Shown: piece after piece, positions 50,435-59,591 of the stretch
Layout of the letters: the number at the start of each line of letters is the position of its first letter
Numbering within the stretch: the stretch's first letter is position 1
Position numbers and translations under genes: made by a program
Assembly (NCBI GenBank): GCA_016187945.1
Contig: JACPIT010000001.1
Location: 372,001 to 436,000, forward strand
Length of the DNA stretch: 64,000 bases
Reading direction: 5' to 3'
Origin: Opitutia bacterium
GTDB lineage: Bacteria; Verrucomicrobiota; Verrucomicrobiia; Opitutales; Opitutaceae
The notes under the pieces: model-generated
The model's input: only the letters and a program-made list of their open reading frames with translations
What the model was told of the DNA's origin: nothing
Database searches by the model: none

Positions 50435-50775
50435 ACGCCGCCGCCGCGCAAAAAGCGCTGCTCCGCCGCCGCATCGCGCTGCGCCGCGCGACGATCGTCG
50501 TGACCGCCGACCGCGTCGCGCGCCCGTTGCGCGTCGCCGACCGCATCGTCGCGGAATGGCGCCGCCTCTCGCCGCTGATCAAGCTCGCCGCCGTCCCGCT
50601 CGGCGCCCTGCTCGGTCGCAGCCTGCACCGCAAGCGCCGCCTCATCGGCCAGCTCATTCGCTGGGGGCCGCTCCTCGCGGGCGCCTGGCGCGGCTTCGCC
50701 GTCGCGCGGAAGGCGGCGCCCGCGCAAAAGAATTCGCCAGCGCAAAGAGAATCGCCAGCGCGCGAAGCATTGTAG
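50413..50775 (+). CDS. YqjK-like basic protein
   Basis: A 120-residue basic protein with a weak central hydrophobic stretch (LIKLAAVPLGALLG) and an Arg-rich surround. Position, size and charge match YqjK of the YqjD-YqjE-YqjK trio, although the sequence itself is not diagnostic. Its stop codon TAG is part of the GTAG head of the following REP element (50772-50852), so the repeat supplied the end of the gene. Confidence 0.6.
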   Translation: MYPAAELNAAAAQKALLRRRIALRRATIVVTADRVARPLRVADRIVAEWRRLSPLIKLAAVPLGALLGRSLHRKRRLIGQLIRWGPLLAGAWRGFAVARKAAPAQKNSPAQRESPAREAL

Positions 50776-50937
50776 GAGCGGCTTTACGCCGCGATGGGTG
50801 CGAAGCTCGAAGCACGTGCCGCGTCCGGATCGCGGCGTAAAGCCGCTCCTACAGGTCACGCTGCGAGAGCGTGGAGTAGCGCGGTGCTTTAGCCTGCATC
50901 GAAAAATCCTCCCGCGCGGGCTGAAGCACCGCGCTAC
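50772..50937. repeat. Two GTAG BIMEs in tandem
   Basis: The first pair (50772-50795 and 50829-50852) is gtaggagcggctttacgccg and its inverse ending in gctcctac. The second (50876-50937) starts gtagcgcggtgctttagcc and ends ggctgaagcaccgcgctac. Each pair makes a cruciform-capable inverted repeat. They lie between the YqjK-like and PGPGW genes. Confidence 0.8.
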
Positions 50938-50980
50938 TGCACACCCGGCACGCAGCGGCGTTTCTCGTGTCGAACCAGCC

Positions 50981-51391
50981 ATGTTCGACCGGCTCAAATC
51001 CCAGTGGGCCGCGCTGAAACGCAGCCGGCCCGGACACCGCTTCCAGGACCGCTACGAGCGCAATCTGCAATCTCGCAACGGCGCGAAGACGCTCTGGCGG
51101 ATCGTGCGCATCGTGATCGCCGCGGGCTTCGTGGTTCTCGGCGTGCTCTTCATGTTCATTCCCGGACCGGCCATCGCGTTCTACGCGATCGCCGGCGCGC
51201 TCCTCGCTACCGACTCGCTGCCGCTCGCCAAACTTCTCGATTGGATCGAAGTGCGAAGCCGCCGCATGGCACGTTGGGCCGCCGCGAAATGGCAGCCGCT
51301 GCCCCTCGCCGCCAAGCTCACGCTCGGCACGCTCGGCGTCTGCGGCTCGATCACGAGCACGTGGCTGCTCTACCGCTTCGTCGCGCAGTAG
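50981..51391 (+). CDS. Small membrane protein (PGPGW-like)
   Basis: A 136-residue protein with a charged N-terminus (FDRLKSQWAALKRSRPGHRF) and two membrane helices, the first ending in LFMFIPGPAIAFYAIAGALL, the PGPxW-type pattern of small envelope proteins. The function is unknown. Its TAG stop lies in the GTAG head of a REP element (51388-51409). Confidence 0.7.
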   Translation: MFDRLKSQWAALKRSRPGHRFQDRYERNLQSRNGAKTLWRIVRIVIAAGFVVLGVLFMFIPGPAIAFYAIAGALLATDSLPLAKLLDWIEVRSRRMARWAAAKWQPLPLAAKLTLGTLGVCGSITSTWLLYRFVAQ

Positions 51392-51601
51392 GGCCGGCTT
51401 CAGCCGGCCCCGCATCGCCCCCCCCGAGCGAGCCGCACGCAGGCCGCGCCGCGATCTCGCGTCGCTCCGTCCCGCGTAACAGCCCGACAGGTCGGGCGCA
51501 CCGCCGAGGCGTCGCCCTCGTCGCCGGCCCGGTGCGCCGGGAACGTGGTATCACCCTCGCGGCGGAGCGGGCCGCTCCGCCCTACCTTCCGCTCGTGAGC
51601 G
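51388..51601. repeat. REP units and other palindromes
   Basis: A GTAG unit at 51388-51409 (gtagggccggcttcagccgg) is followed by several GC-rich hairpin-forming words, and at 51561-51585 by ggcggagcgggccgctccgc ending in cctac, a unit in reverse orientation. No gene. Confidence 0.65.
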
Positions 51602-52267
51602 TCAGTCTATTGCGCGAACCTCAATAAGCCGGCGGCGCAGGCGCCAGAGCAAATAGGCGCACACACCGAGCTTCACCGCGTAAACGACGCCGAGCAGGAG
51701 CAACTGGCGACCGGACGGTTTCGTGGCGAGATCGCCGATGAACAGCGTGACGTAGGAACGCGCGACGTAGAGCGGCACGCAGACGGCGAAATAGACGCGC
51801 AACGGCACATCCGAGAGCGCGAGCAGGTAGTTGCGCGCGAAATACGGCGGCCCCGGTGCGAGGACGGCCATCACCGCGACCGCGACGTGTTCGCCCGACG
51901 GCACGGCGGGGAGCGCGTGACCGCGCCGGCGCAGCCACGCGCGCAAGCGTTCGCGCAGGAAACCGCGTCCGATCGCGTGCATCAGCAGCAAGTGCCCAGC
52001 GGTCGTCACCGCCACCACCAGCCCGCCCCACCACGGACCGAAGCGCGCGCCCGCGACGAGCCACACCACGCTCACGGAAAATCCGCACGGCGGCAGGAGC
52101 AACATCAGCAGCCAGAGCGTGACAAGATTCACCTCGAGGAGTTCGTCGCGCAGGTCGGTCCACTCGAGTTCGGTGAACGAGAACCACGCCAGCAACGCCG
52201 CCGCGGCGAGCAGCGCCGCACCGGCCAGCATCCAGGTTCTCGTGCGTGGGAGACGAGACGTAGCCAT
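51602..52267 (-). CDS. VTT/DedA-like membrane protein (TVP38/TMEM64 family), second copy
   Basis: A 221-residue membrane protein with about six helices, including LWLLMLLLPPCGFSVSVVWL and GARFGPWWGGLVVAV; the ARNYLLALSDVPLRVYFAV block matches the AQNYVLPLVGVPFRTFFL block of the protein at 47016. It is divergent from the cardiolipin synthase gene at 52393. VTT proteins help distribute lipids between membrane leaflets. The start at 52267 removes a hydrophilic upstream frame. Confidence 0.85.
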   Translation of the reverse strand: MATSRLPRTRTWMLAGAALLAAAALLAWFSFTELEWTDLRDELLEVNLVTLWLLMLLLPPCGFSVSVVWLVAGARFGPWWGGLVVAVTTAGHLLLMHAIGRGFLRERLRAWLRRRGHALPAVPSGEHVAVAVMAVLAPGPPYFARNYLLALSDVPLRVYFAVCVPLYVARSYVTLFIGDLATKPSGRQLLLLGVVYAVKLGVCAYLLWRLRRRLIEVRAID

Positions 52268-52392
52268 GCCCGCTCTGACCGGCAAAACGGCTCTGGGTAA
52301 CAAGCCTACCGTGCGCGCCGGAACTTCGGCGCCGACGCGCCGGTCCACCCTTCGGTTCGCTGCTCAACATCCCGGCGCGCGACGCCGTCACC

Positions 52393-53736
52393 ATGCGTTC
52401 GCTTATCCAGAGATTTCGCACTTGGCGGCGGCAACGTGCCCCGCGCGAACGCACACCCGAGGAGCGCCACGAACGCCGCGTGCTGTGGGCGTGGGCCGGA
52501 GTCGCGTTCGTGGCGTTGCTGGCGTTCTATTTCTGGCTCACCTCGGCGCGCATTCTCGCCCAGCCCGTCGAAATCGACTTCGGCCCCCGCGATCCGCACT
52601 TCATGGGCACGCTCGGGCCGCTGCTCGGGGCGGAGTTCACCGCCGGCAACCACGTGCGGCTCCTCTCGAACGGAAAGGACTTTTTTCCGGCGATGCTCGA
52701 GGCAATCGCGCGGGCGAAGCACAGCGTCACGCTCGAAACCTACATCTGGTCGAGCGGCGCGATCAGCGACCAGTTCATCGCCGCGCTCGGCGCGGCCGCG
52801 AAACGCGGCGTGAAGGTGCACGTGCTCGCCGACGGCATGGGCACGATCAATTTCAAACGCGAGGACCGCCAGCGACTGCTCGACGCCGGCGCGCAGTTCC
52901 TCGTCTACGGCCGCGAGCATTGGTGGCAGATCAAGCCCGACATCAACCACCGCACGCATCGCAAACTCCTCGTCGTCGATGGCCGCGTCGGCTTCACCGG
53001 CGGCATGTGCATCGACGATCGCTGGCTCGGCGACGCCACCGAACACGACCGCTGGCGCGAGGTGCAGATCGAGTTGCGCGGCCCCGTCGTGCGGCAGATG
53101 CAATCGGTCTTCGCGGCGAATTGGCTGCAAACCACCGGCCGCCTGCTGATCGGCGAGGGCTATTTCCCCGCCGCCGCGCGCGACGAAGGCGCGATCGCGC
53201 AGTGTTTCAAGAGCGGTCCGAACGAAGACCCGGAAAACGCGCGCATCTCCTACCTCCTCGCGATCGCCGCGGCGCGAAAATCGATCCGCATCATGCACGC
53301 CTACTTCGTGCCCGACGACCTCGCGATCGACATGCTGCTCGCCGCCCGCGCCCGCGGCGTGGAGATCGAGGTGATCGTGCCGCTGAAAAACGATTCGCGC
53401 TTCGGCCGCGCCGCGTCGCGCTCGCGGTGGGGCCGGCTGCTCACCGCGGGAGTGAAATTCTTCCGCTACGAGCCGGCGATGTATCACTGCAAGCTGATGC
53501 TCGTGGACGATTTCTTCCTCACGATCGGCTCTGTGAACTTCGACAACCGCTCGTTCGGCATCAACGACGAGGTGAACGCCAACGTGCTCGACGACGCCGC
53601 CGCGCGCGACGCGCTGCGCTTGTTCAAGGAGGATCGCGCGAAATCCGTCCCGCTCTCGCGCGAAGAATTCGAGCGGCGCCCCTGGTGGCAAAAAATCATC
53701 GATCACTTCTGCGGCCTCTTCCGCTCGCAACTGTAG
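52393..53736 (+). CDS. cls: Cardiolipin synthase (phospholipase D family)
   Basis: A 447-residue membrane-anchored enzyme with one helix near the N-terminus (AWAGVAFVALLAFYFWLTSA). It has two HKD motifs: HRKLLVVDGRVGFTGG (His at about 189) and YHCKLMLVDDFFLTIGSVNF (His at about 365). Cardiolipin synthases join two phosphatidylglycerols, or use related donors, at the inner membrane. In Escherichia coli, clsB lies next to an EEP-family gene, ybhP; here an EEP domain lies 5 kb away. A strong terminator follows the gene. Confidence 0.92.
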   Translation: MRSLIQRFRTWRRQRAPRERTPEERHERRVLWAWAGVAFVALLAFYFWLTSARILAQPVEIDFGPRDPHFMGTLGPLLGAEFTAGNHVRLLSNGKDFFPAMLEAIARAKHSVTLETYIWSSGAISDQFIAALGAAAKRGVKVHVLADGMGTINFKREDRQRLLDAGAQFLVYGREHWWQIKPDINHRTHRKLLVVDGRVGFTGGMCIDDRWLGDATEHDRWREVQIELRGPVVRQMQSVFAANWLQTTGRLLIGEGYFPAAARDEGAIAQCFKSGPNEDPENARISYLLAIAAARKSIRIMHAYFVPDDLAIDMLLAARARGVEIEVIVPLKNDSRFGRAASRSRWGRLLTAGVKFFRYEPAMYHCKLMLVDDFFLTIGSVNFDNRSFGINDEVNANVLDDAAARDALRLFKEDRAKSVPLSREEFERRPWWQKIIDHFCGLFRSQL

Positions 53737-53821
53737 GCGCCCCGAAAAGTCCGACGGCGGTTGACCAAAGTGCGGTGCACTGCGGAGGCGCGGGCGATGG
53801 GCGCAGCCATCGTCCGGGAAG

Positions 53822-53851
53822 ATGCCGGAGGCAACCCGGCATTATTTTTTT
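53822..53851 (+). terminator. Rho-independent terminator after cls
   Basis: ATGCCGG-aggcaac-CCGGCAT, a perfect 7-bp stem, is followed by an almost uninterrupted run of T (53843-53851). It lies 85 bp after the cls stop. This is the clearest terminator in the window. Confidence 0.85.
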
Positions 53852-53921
53852 GCCACAGCCAGCGCTGCCTCCCTTTAGTGCGAACGATACGGCGGCGCTT
53901 CCGTAACGGCGTTGCCCCCCA

Positions 53922-56900
53922 ATGAACCCTTTCGCGAACGAGGTGGTGCGGCCTCTGGCGTCTTCCGCCAGTCGGCACTGCGCGTTCACGCCGAAAGGTT
54001 TCCTGCGTCTTCTGTTGGCTTTCGTCGCCGCTTGGCTGACCAACGTGATCGCGCGCGGCGGTGAGGCGGATTCCACCACTACTTGGCAGGTCCAAGAGCG
54101 CGCCTCCGCCAAGACCATCACCGCGGTCCTTCAATCCAAGGCAGGCTATCTGTGGCTGGGCACCTACGACGGCCTCGTGCGCTACGACGGCGTCGCCTAC
54201 TCGCTGTTGCGGGCGCCGAACCTCGCGCAATGGCACGACGACGGCGTGACCAGCCTCTTTGAAGCTCCCGACGGCACGCTTTGGATCGGACACGCCCGCG
54301 GCGGCGTGAGCGCGATGAAAGACGGCGTCTTCGATTACCATCCGCCCGCCGAAGGCGGACGTTTCGAGAAGATTCAGTCCATCGCGGCCGACGAGCGCGG
54401 CGACGTCTGGGCGTTGGACAGCTCTGGACGCCTGCGGCGCGTGAGAGACAATTTCGAAATTCCGCCGCAGGGATCGGGAGCCGGAAACCTGCTCGGCATG
54501 ACCTGTCTGCCGGGCGGGCACATTTGGCTGACGAGCGGCTCCCACCTCTACGCCCTCGAGAACGCTGCGCTGCGAATGGAACCCAATGCCGGCGCGAGCG
54601 AACCACTGCCAGTGGTGCAGGCAGCGGTCGCGAGCCGGGACGGTGGACTCTGGATCGTGGCCGAGGGTGATCTTTGGAAATGGAAACCCGGCTCCCCGCG
54701 CCAGAAGTTCGCCCGGCTCGCCCTGCCGTTCACCGCGATTTCGGCGATTCTGGAGGCTCACGATGGCCGGCTGTTCATCAGCACGGCGGAATCCGGCATG
54801 GAAATCCTGACGCCCGGCGCTGCTCCGCAGCAGACGGTCTTCGCGCGCTCGGCCAACAACTGGGTGACCGACTGCGTGCTGTCTCTGTGCGAGGACCGCG
54901 AAGGCGGCGTGTGGCTCGGCACCAGCGGCGCGGGACTTTTCAAACTGCACGAAACGCGCGTGCGCAGCCTCGTCCCGCCCGATGCCTGGGAAGGACGGGC
55001 GGTGCTCACGACCTGTCCGGCCGGCGATGGCGGATTCTGGGTCGGCACGGAAGGCGCCGGCCTTTACCGGCTCCATCCCGACGGCCGATGGGAGAAACCC
55101 ACCGTCGCGGGCGGGCTGCAAAATCTCTACCTCTGGGCGCTGTATCAGGAGCCCGGCGGCCCGTTGTGGATCGGAAGCTGGACCGGGCTCGATGTTTTTC
55201 GGGACGGCCGCGTCGCTCCGGCCCCGGGCTCCGCGGATCTGCCTTCACCTATCTTCGCGATTTCGCCGGCACGCGACGGCGGACTTTGGATCGGCGGACG
55301 GCGCGGCGTGGCGCATTATCGCAATGGCGAGATCCGCTGGCTCGAACCCGAAGGCGCGCGAATCCTCATTCAGGTCCACGCGATCGTCGAGCAACCCGAC
55401 GGTGTGCTTTGGGTGAGTTCCGACGGCGAGGGCCTCGCCCGGGTGCAAGACGGACACATCACGCGCTATCTCACCCGCGATGGACTGCCCACTGATTATC
55501 TGAAGGGGCTGCTGCTCGACGAAAGCGGCACGCTCTGGGTCGGCTCGCGAGACGGCGGGTTGATCCGGGTGAAGGATGGCCGGATCGCAGTGATCGGCGC
55601 GGTCAACGGCCTCGCCGATGCCACCGTCTCGCAAATCATGGATGACGGCCAGGGTTTCCTCTGGATGAGCACCCACGCCGGCATCCTGCGAGTGAGTAAA
55701 CGCGAGCTCAACGATTGCGCCGACGGCAAAATCCGGGAAGTGCATTGCCTGAACTACCGTCGACCGGACGGCCTGAAGAGCCTGATCTGTTCTTCCTCGC
55801 AACAGGCCCAGGACTGCAAAACCGCCGACGGCTCGCTGGTGTTCAGCTCCGACCAGGATCTGGCGCTCGTCGACCCGAAGAAAGTCCGACTCAACACCCA
55901 GGTTCCTCCGGTGGTCATCGAGGAAGTGCGCGTCGGCGGCCGACTCGTCACCGGCCCCGGCCCCATCGCCGCACCGCTTCGCGTCGGTCCGGGCGTCGGC
56001 CGAATCGAAATCGCCTACACCGGCCTGAGCTTCGCCGAGCCCGGTCTTGTTCGCTTCAAGTATCGTCTCGAAGGGCTCGATCCCGAGTGGGTGCAGGCGG
56101 GAACGGAGCGCCGCGCCGCCTACAATGCGGTCCCGCCCGGCCACTACGTTTTCAAAGTCACCGCCGCCAACAACGACAACCTCTGGAACACCGCGGGCCG
56201 GAGTGTGGCCATCGTGGTGTTGCCCCATTTCTGGCAGACGTGGTGGTTCCGACTCAGCGCGCTGATTCTGCTGCTGCTCGCCACCGGCGCGGTCGTGTGG
56301 TTCCAGGCGCGCGCTCGCCTGTTGCGCAAACTAGAGCGGTTGAGATTGGAACGTGCGATTCAGAACGAGCGCACGCGCATCGCGAACGACATGCACGACG
56401 ATCTCGGCGCCCACCTCACGCACATCGCCCTGCTCACCGACTCGGCGCGATCCAATCTGGACGACCGCGAAAAAGCCCGCGACGGGCTGAACCGCATCTA
56501 CGAACTGGCGCGCAACATCACCCGCGCAACAGACGAAATCGTTTGGGCCATCAATCCCCGGCACGACACGCTCGAATCGCTCATCAACTACTGCGAGCGC
56601 TTCGCCCAGAAGTTGCTCGCGCCGTCCGGCATCCGCTGCGAATTCGATTTCCCGGCCGAGATCCCCGAGCGGTATCCACGCTCCGAACTCCGCCACAACG
56701 TCTTCCTCGCCTTCAAGGAGGTGCTGAACAATGCGGTGAAGCATTCCGGCGCCAGCCTCGTCTGCGTCGGACTCACGATCGACGAACGTGGCGGCAAGCT
56801 CACCGTCTCGGACAACGGCCGCGGTCTGTCCGCCACTCGCGCCGCTTCCCCGTCACCGGAAGGGCGGATCGCGACGGGCAATGGTCTCCGGAGCATCGAG

Positions 56901-57002
56901 CACCGCATGGAACTCGTCGGCGGTCGTTGCGAAATTGCCAGCGCTCCCGGGAAAGGGTGCATGATCGTTCTCAGTTTTCCGTGGAAACGCGCTGACCATT
57001 GA
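53922..57002 (+). CDS. Two-component propeller-type sensor histidine kinase
   Basis: A 1026-residue sensor. A signal sequence (about 22-45) exports the sensor part, which is a periplasmic beta-propeller pair (repeats such as LWIGHARGGVSAMKDG, VWLGTSGAGLFKLHE and LWVGSRDGGLIRVKDG) followed by a Y_Y_Y domain (YRLEGLDPEWVQAG). A membrane helix (about 770-795) leads to a HisKA_3 domain with the phospho-acceptor His at about H825 in NDMHDDLGAHL. The ATPase domain follows (FKEVLNNAVKHSG, VSDNGRGL, GNGLRSIEHRMELVGG). It lies upstream of GH31 and GH3 genes and a NarL regulator, so it probably senses glycans or breakdown products. Confidence 0.93.
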   Translation: MNPFANEVVRPLASSASRHCAFTPKGFLRLLLAFVAAWLTNVIARGGEADSTTTWQVQERASAKTITAVLQSKAGYLWLGTYDGLVRYDGVAYSLLRAPNLAQWHDDGVTSLFEAPDGTLWIGHARGGVSAMKDGVFDYHPPAEGGRFEKIQSIAADERGDVWALDSSGRLRRVRDNFEIPPQGSGAGNLLGMTCLPGGHIWLTSGSHLYALENAALRMEPNAGASEPLPVVQAAVASRDGGLWIVAEGDLWKWKPGSPRQKFARLALPFTAISAILEAHDGRLFISTAESGMEILTPGAAPQQTVFARSANNWVTDCVLSLCEDREGGVWLGTSGAGLFKLHETRVRSLVPPDAWEGRAVLTTCPAGDGGFWVGTEGAGLYRLHPDGRWEKPTVAGGLQNLYLWALYQEPGGPLWIGSWTGLDVFRDGRVAPAPGSADLPSPIFAISPARDGGLWIGGRRGVAHYRNGEIRWLEPEGARILIQVHAIVEQPDGVLWVSSDGEGLARVQDGHITRYLTRDGLPTDYLKGLLLDESGTLWVGSRDGGLIRVKDGRIAVIGAVNGLADATVSQIMDDGQGFLWMSTHAGILRVSKRELNDCADGKIREVHCLNYRRPDGLKSLICSSSQQAQDCKTADGSLVFSSDQDLALVDPKKVRLNTQVPPVVIEEVRVGGRLVTGPGPIAAPLRVGPGVGRIEIAYTGLSFAEPGLVRFKYRLEGLDPEWVQAGTERRAAYNAVPPGHYVFKVTAANNDNLWNTAGRSVAIVVLPHFWQTWWFRLSALILLLLATGAVVWFQARARLLRKLERLRLERAIQNERTRIANDMHDDLGAHLTHIALLTDSARSNLDDREKARDGLNRIYELARNITRATDEIVWAINPRHDTLESLINYCERFAQKLLAPSGIRCEFDFPAEIPERYPRSELRHNVFLAFKEVLNNAVKHSGASLVCVGLTIDERGGKLTVSDNGRGLSATRAASPSPEGRIATGNGLRSIEHRMELVGGRCEIASAPGKGCMIVLSFPWKRADH

Positions 57003-57022
57003 CGCGCACGCGGCGGGAACAG

Positions 57023-57038
57023 TCATGCGATCCTATGA
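57023..57038. promoter_or_regulatory. TCAT-N8-ATGA motif upstream of GH31, copy 1
   Basis: TCATGCGATCCTATGA lies 41 bp before the GH31 ATG. Its core and flanks are repeated at 59592-59607 (TCATTCGATCCTATGA), upstream of the response regulator gene. About 30 bp are nearly identical between the two. The symmetric TCAT/ATGA ends fit a dimeric regulator. Confidence 0.6.
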
Positions 57039-57079
57039 CTGTCGCGCACGAGGACGTCTGGTAATCTCAGTCGATCAAC

Positions 57080-59572
57080 ATGCGCCCACTCGTCTTATGG
57101 CTGGCGGTCTTCGCTCTCGCGGGCCGCGTTACTGCGATCGATTTTGCCGGACTTGAATCCATCGGCGCCGTCACCACTGTCACGCGCACGGAACGCGGCG
57201 TCACGCTCGCCTGCGCCGACGGCGCCGCGGTGGAGATCACCGTCCTCGCCCCTGATCTCGTGCGCGTGCGGACGCTCTTCGCCGGCCAGCCCGCGCAGCC
57301 CGACCACTCCTGGGCCATCGCACGCACCGACTGGTCCGTCGTGCCGTGGCAACTCGACGAATCGCCCGATGCCGTCACCCTCACGACCGCGGAACTCGAG
57401 ATCGTCGTGCGTCGCTCGCCGCTCCTCGTCGAGTTTCGCGACGCCACCACACACCGCGTCATCAGCGCCGACCAACGTCCGGTCGGACGCGATCCGAAAA
57501 CCGGCCGCATCGGTGCCGCCAAGAAGCTCGGCTTCGACGAACACTTCTACGGCCTCGGCGAAAAAGCCGCGCGCCTCGACCGGCGCCGCGGCGAGTTCGT
57601 CATGTGGAACAGCGATACGCCCAAATACGGCGAGGGCACCGATCCGCTCTATCAAAGCATTCCGTTCTACGTCGGCATCGACGCCGGCGCCGGCAGCGCG
57701 GCCTACGGCATTTTCTACGACAACTCCTACCGTAGCGCCTTCGATTTCGGGCGCTGGACCCAGGAATTCGCCGGCTATGCCGCCGAGAGCGGCGTCCTCG
57801 ACTACTACTTTTTCCACGGCCCTTCGCTGAAGAAAATCCTCAGCCGCTACACCGAACTCACCGGTCGGATGCCGCTGCCGCCGCGCTGGGCGCTCGGCCA
57901 CCACCAGAGCCGTTACAGCTATTATCCCGATACGATGGTCGAGCAGGTGGCCCGCACTTACCGCGCGCACGACCTGCCGCTCGACGTCATTCACCTCGAT
58001 ATCGACTACATGGACGAATATCGCGTCTTCACCTGGCATCCGACGCGTTTCCCGAACCCCGCCGCGCTCACCGCGCAGCTCGCGCGCGACGGTGTGCGGG
58101 TCGTCACCATCGTCGATCCCGGGGTGAAGTATCAGCCCGCCGAAGATCCGCAAACGAGCGGCGGCTATTCGGTTTTCGACGAAGGCTTGAAGCACGATTA
58201 CTTTCTCCGCCAGGCGGACGGCAGCCTCTACATCGGCAATGTCTGGCCCGGGAAATCCGTCTTCGTCGACTACACGCGCGACGACGCCCGCCGGTGGTGG
58301 GGCGACTCTCACCGCACTCTCCTCGACGCCGGTGTGTCCGGCATCTGGACGGACATGAACGAGCCTGCCGATTTCAGCGACGGTTCCGGCGAGCGGCAGA
58401 AGAACATCGTGTTCGACGACCTCGGCGCCCGCACGCCTTACGCGAAGAACCGAAATGTTTTCGCGCTCAACATGGCGCGCGCCACTTACGAGGGGCTCCA
58501 GCGTCTCCAACCCAATCGCCGTCCGTTCGTCATCACGCGCGCCGCTTACGCCGGCATCCAGCGTTACTCCACGATGTGGCTCGGTGACAGCAGGGCCACG
58601 TTCGACGCCCTCGCGTTGAGCATTCCGATGATGGCTTCGCTCGGTCTTTCCGGTGAGACCTTCGTCGGCGCGGACCTGCCCGGCTTCATCGGTCGCGGCG
58701 ATGGCGAGTTGCTGGCGCGCAGCTATCAGGTCGGAGCGTTCATGCCGCTGTGCCGCAACCACGGCGTAAACTCCGACTACGATCACGAGCCGTGGCGCTA
58801 TGGCGCGCCCTACGAGGACATCGTCCGGAAATACCTGAAGCTCCGCTACCGCTTGCTGCCGTTTCTCTACACGACGCTCGAGGAAGCGCATCGCACCGGC
58901 GTGCCGCTCTTTCGTCCGCTGCTGTTGAATTTCCAAGACGATCCGACCGCGCTCCACATCGACGACGAATTCATGGTCGGCGATGCGCTGCTTGCCGCGC
59001 CGATCGTTCAAGCCGGCGAACGCGGCCGTGAGGTCTATCTGCCGCCGGGCCTCTGGTATGACTTCTGGACGGGAAAGCCCGTGCGCAGCGGTGCCTTTTT
59101 CCGCGTCGATGCGCCGCTCGATCACCTGCCGCTTTACGTGCGCGGCGGCAGCATCGTGCCTTCGACCGAGCCGATGAACCATGTGGACGAGAAGCCGTGG
59201 AATCCGCTCCGCTTCGATGTCTATCCCGATGCCGCCGGCGGCGCCTCCGGTTCACTCTACGAGGACGACGGTCTCACGCCCGCGTATCGGACCGGCGCAT
59301 TCCGCCGCACTGCGGTCGACTGCGCGCGCACGCCCGACGGCGGCACACAGCTTACGATCGCGGCCCCCGCCGGCACCCATCAGCCGGGCGCGCGGAATTT
59401 CGAGTTCATCGTTCACGGACTCGGGCCGCTCAACACGGTCGTGCTCGATCGGCAGCGCCTCGGCTCCACCTCCGCCGAATCGACCTCCGCTGGATGGTGG
59501 AGCGACAACTCCGGCGCGTTGCACGTGCGCGTCGCCGACGACTCGCTCCCGCACCGGCTGCATTTCCGATGA
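57080..59572 (+). CDS. Glycoside hydrolase family 31 alpha-glucosidase
   Basis: An 830-residue GH31 enzyme with a signal peptide (MRPLVLWLAVFALAGRVTAI), so exported. The catalytic nucleophile is D425 in GIWTDMNEP and the acid/base D503 in MWLGDSRATF. Other family blocks are LGHHQSRYSYYPD, VIHLDIDYMDEYRVFTW and the C-terminal RPLLLNFQDDP, then FMVGDALLAAPI. GH31 enzymes cut terminal alpha-glucosyl or alpha-xylosyl residues. It lies between the sensor kinase and its probable regulator, and the conserved upstream motif suggests common control. Confidence 0.95.
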   Translation: MRPLVLWLAVFALAGRVTAIDFAGLESIGAVTTVTRTERGVTLACADGAAVEITVLAPDLVRVRTLFAGQPAQPDHSWAIARTDWSVVPWQLDESPDAVTLTTAELEIVVRRSPLLVEFRDATTHRVISADQRPVGRDPKTGRIGAAKKLGFDEHFYGLGEKAARLDRRRGEFVMWNSDTPKYGEGTDPLYQSIPFYVGIDAGAGSAAYGIFYDNSYRSAFDFGRWTQEFAGYAAESGVLDYYFFHGPSLKKILSRYTELTGRMPLPPRWALGHHQSRYSYYPDTMVEQVARTYRAHDLPLDVIHLDIDYMDEYRVFTWHPTRFPNPAALTAQLARDGVRVVTIVDPGVKYQPAEDPQTSGGYSVFDEGLKHDYFLRQADGSLYIGNVWPGKSVFVDYTRDDARRWWGDSHRTLLDAGVSGIWTDMNEPADFSDGSGERQKNIVFDDLGARTPYAKNRNVFALNMARATYEGLQRLQPNRRPFVITRAAYAGIQRYSTMWLGDSRATFDALALSIPMMASLGLSGETFVGADLPGFIGRGDGELLARSYQVGAFMPLCRNHGVNSDYDHEPWRYGAPYEDIVRKYLKLRYRLLPFLYTTLEEAHRTGVPLFRPLLLNFQDDPTALHIDDEFMVGDALLAAPIVQAGERGREVYLPPGLWYDFWTGKPVRSGAFFRVDAPLDHLPLYVRGGSIVPSTEPMNHVDEKPWNPLRFDVYPDAAGGASGSLYEDDGLTPAYRTGAFRRTAVDCARTPDGGTQLTIAAPAGTHQPGARNFEFIVHGLGPLNTVVLDRQRLGSTSAESTSAGWWSDNSGALHVRVADDSLPHRLHFR

Positions 59573-59591
59573 GGCCGAGAGCCGGAGACGG

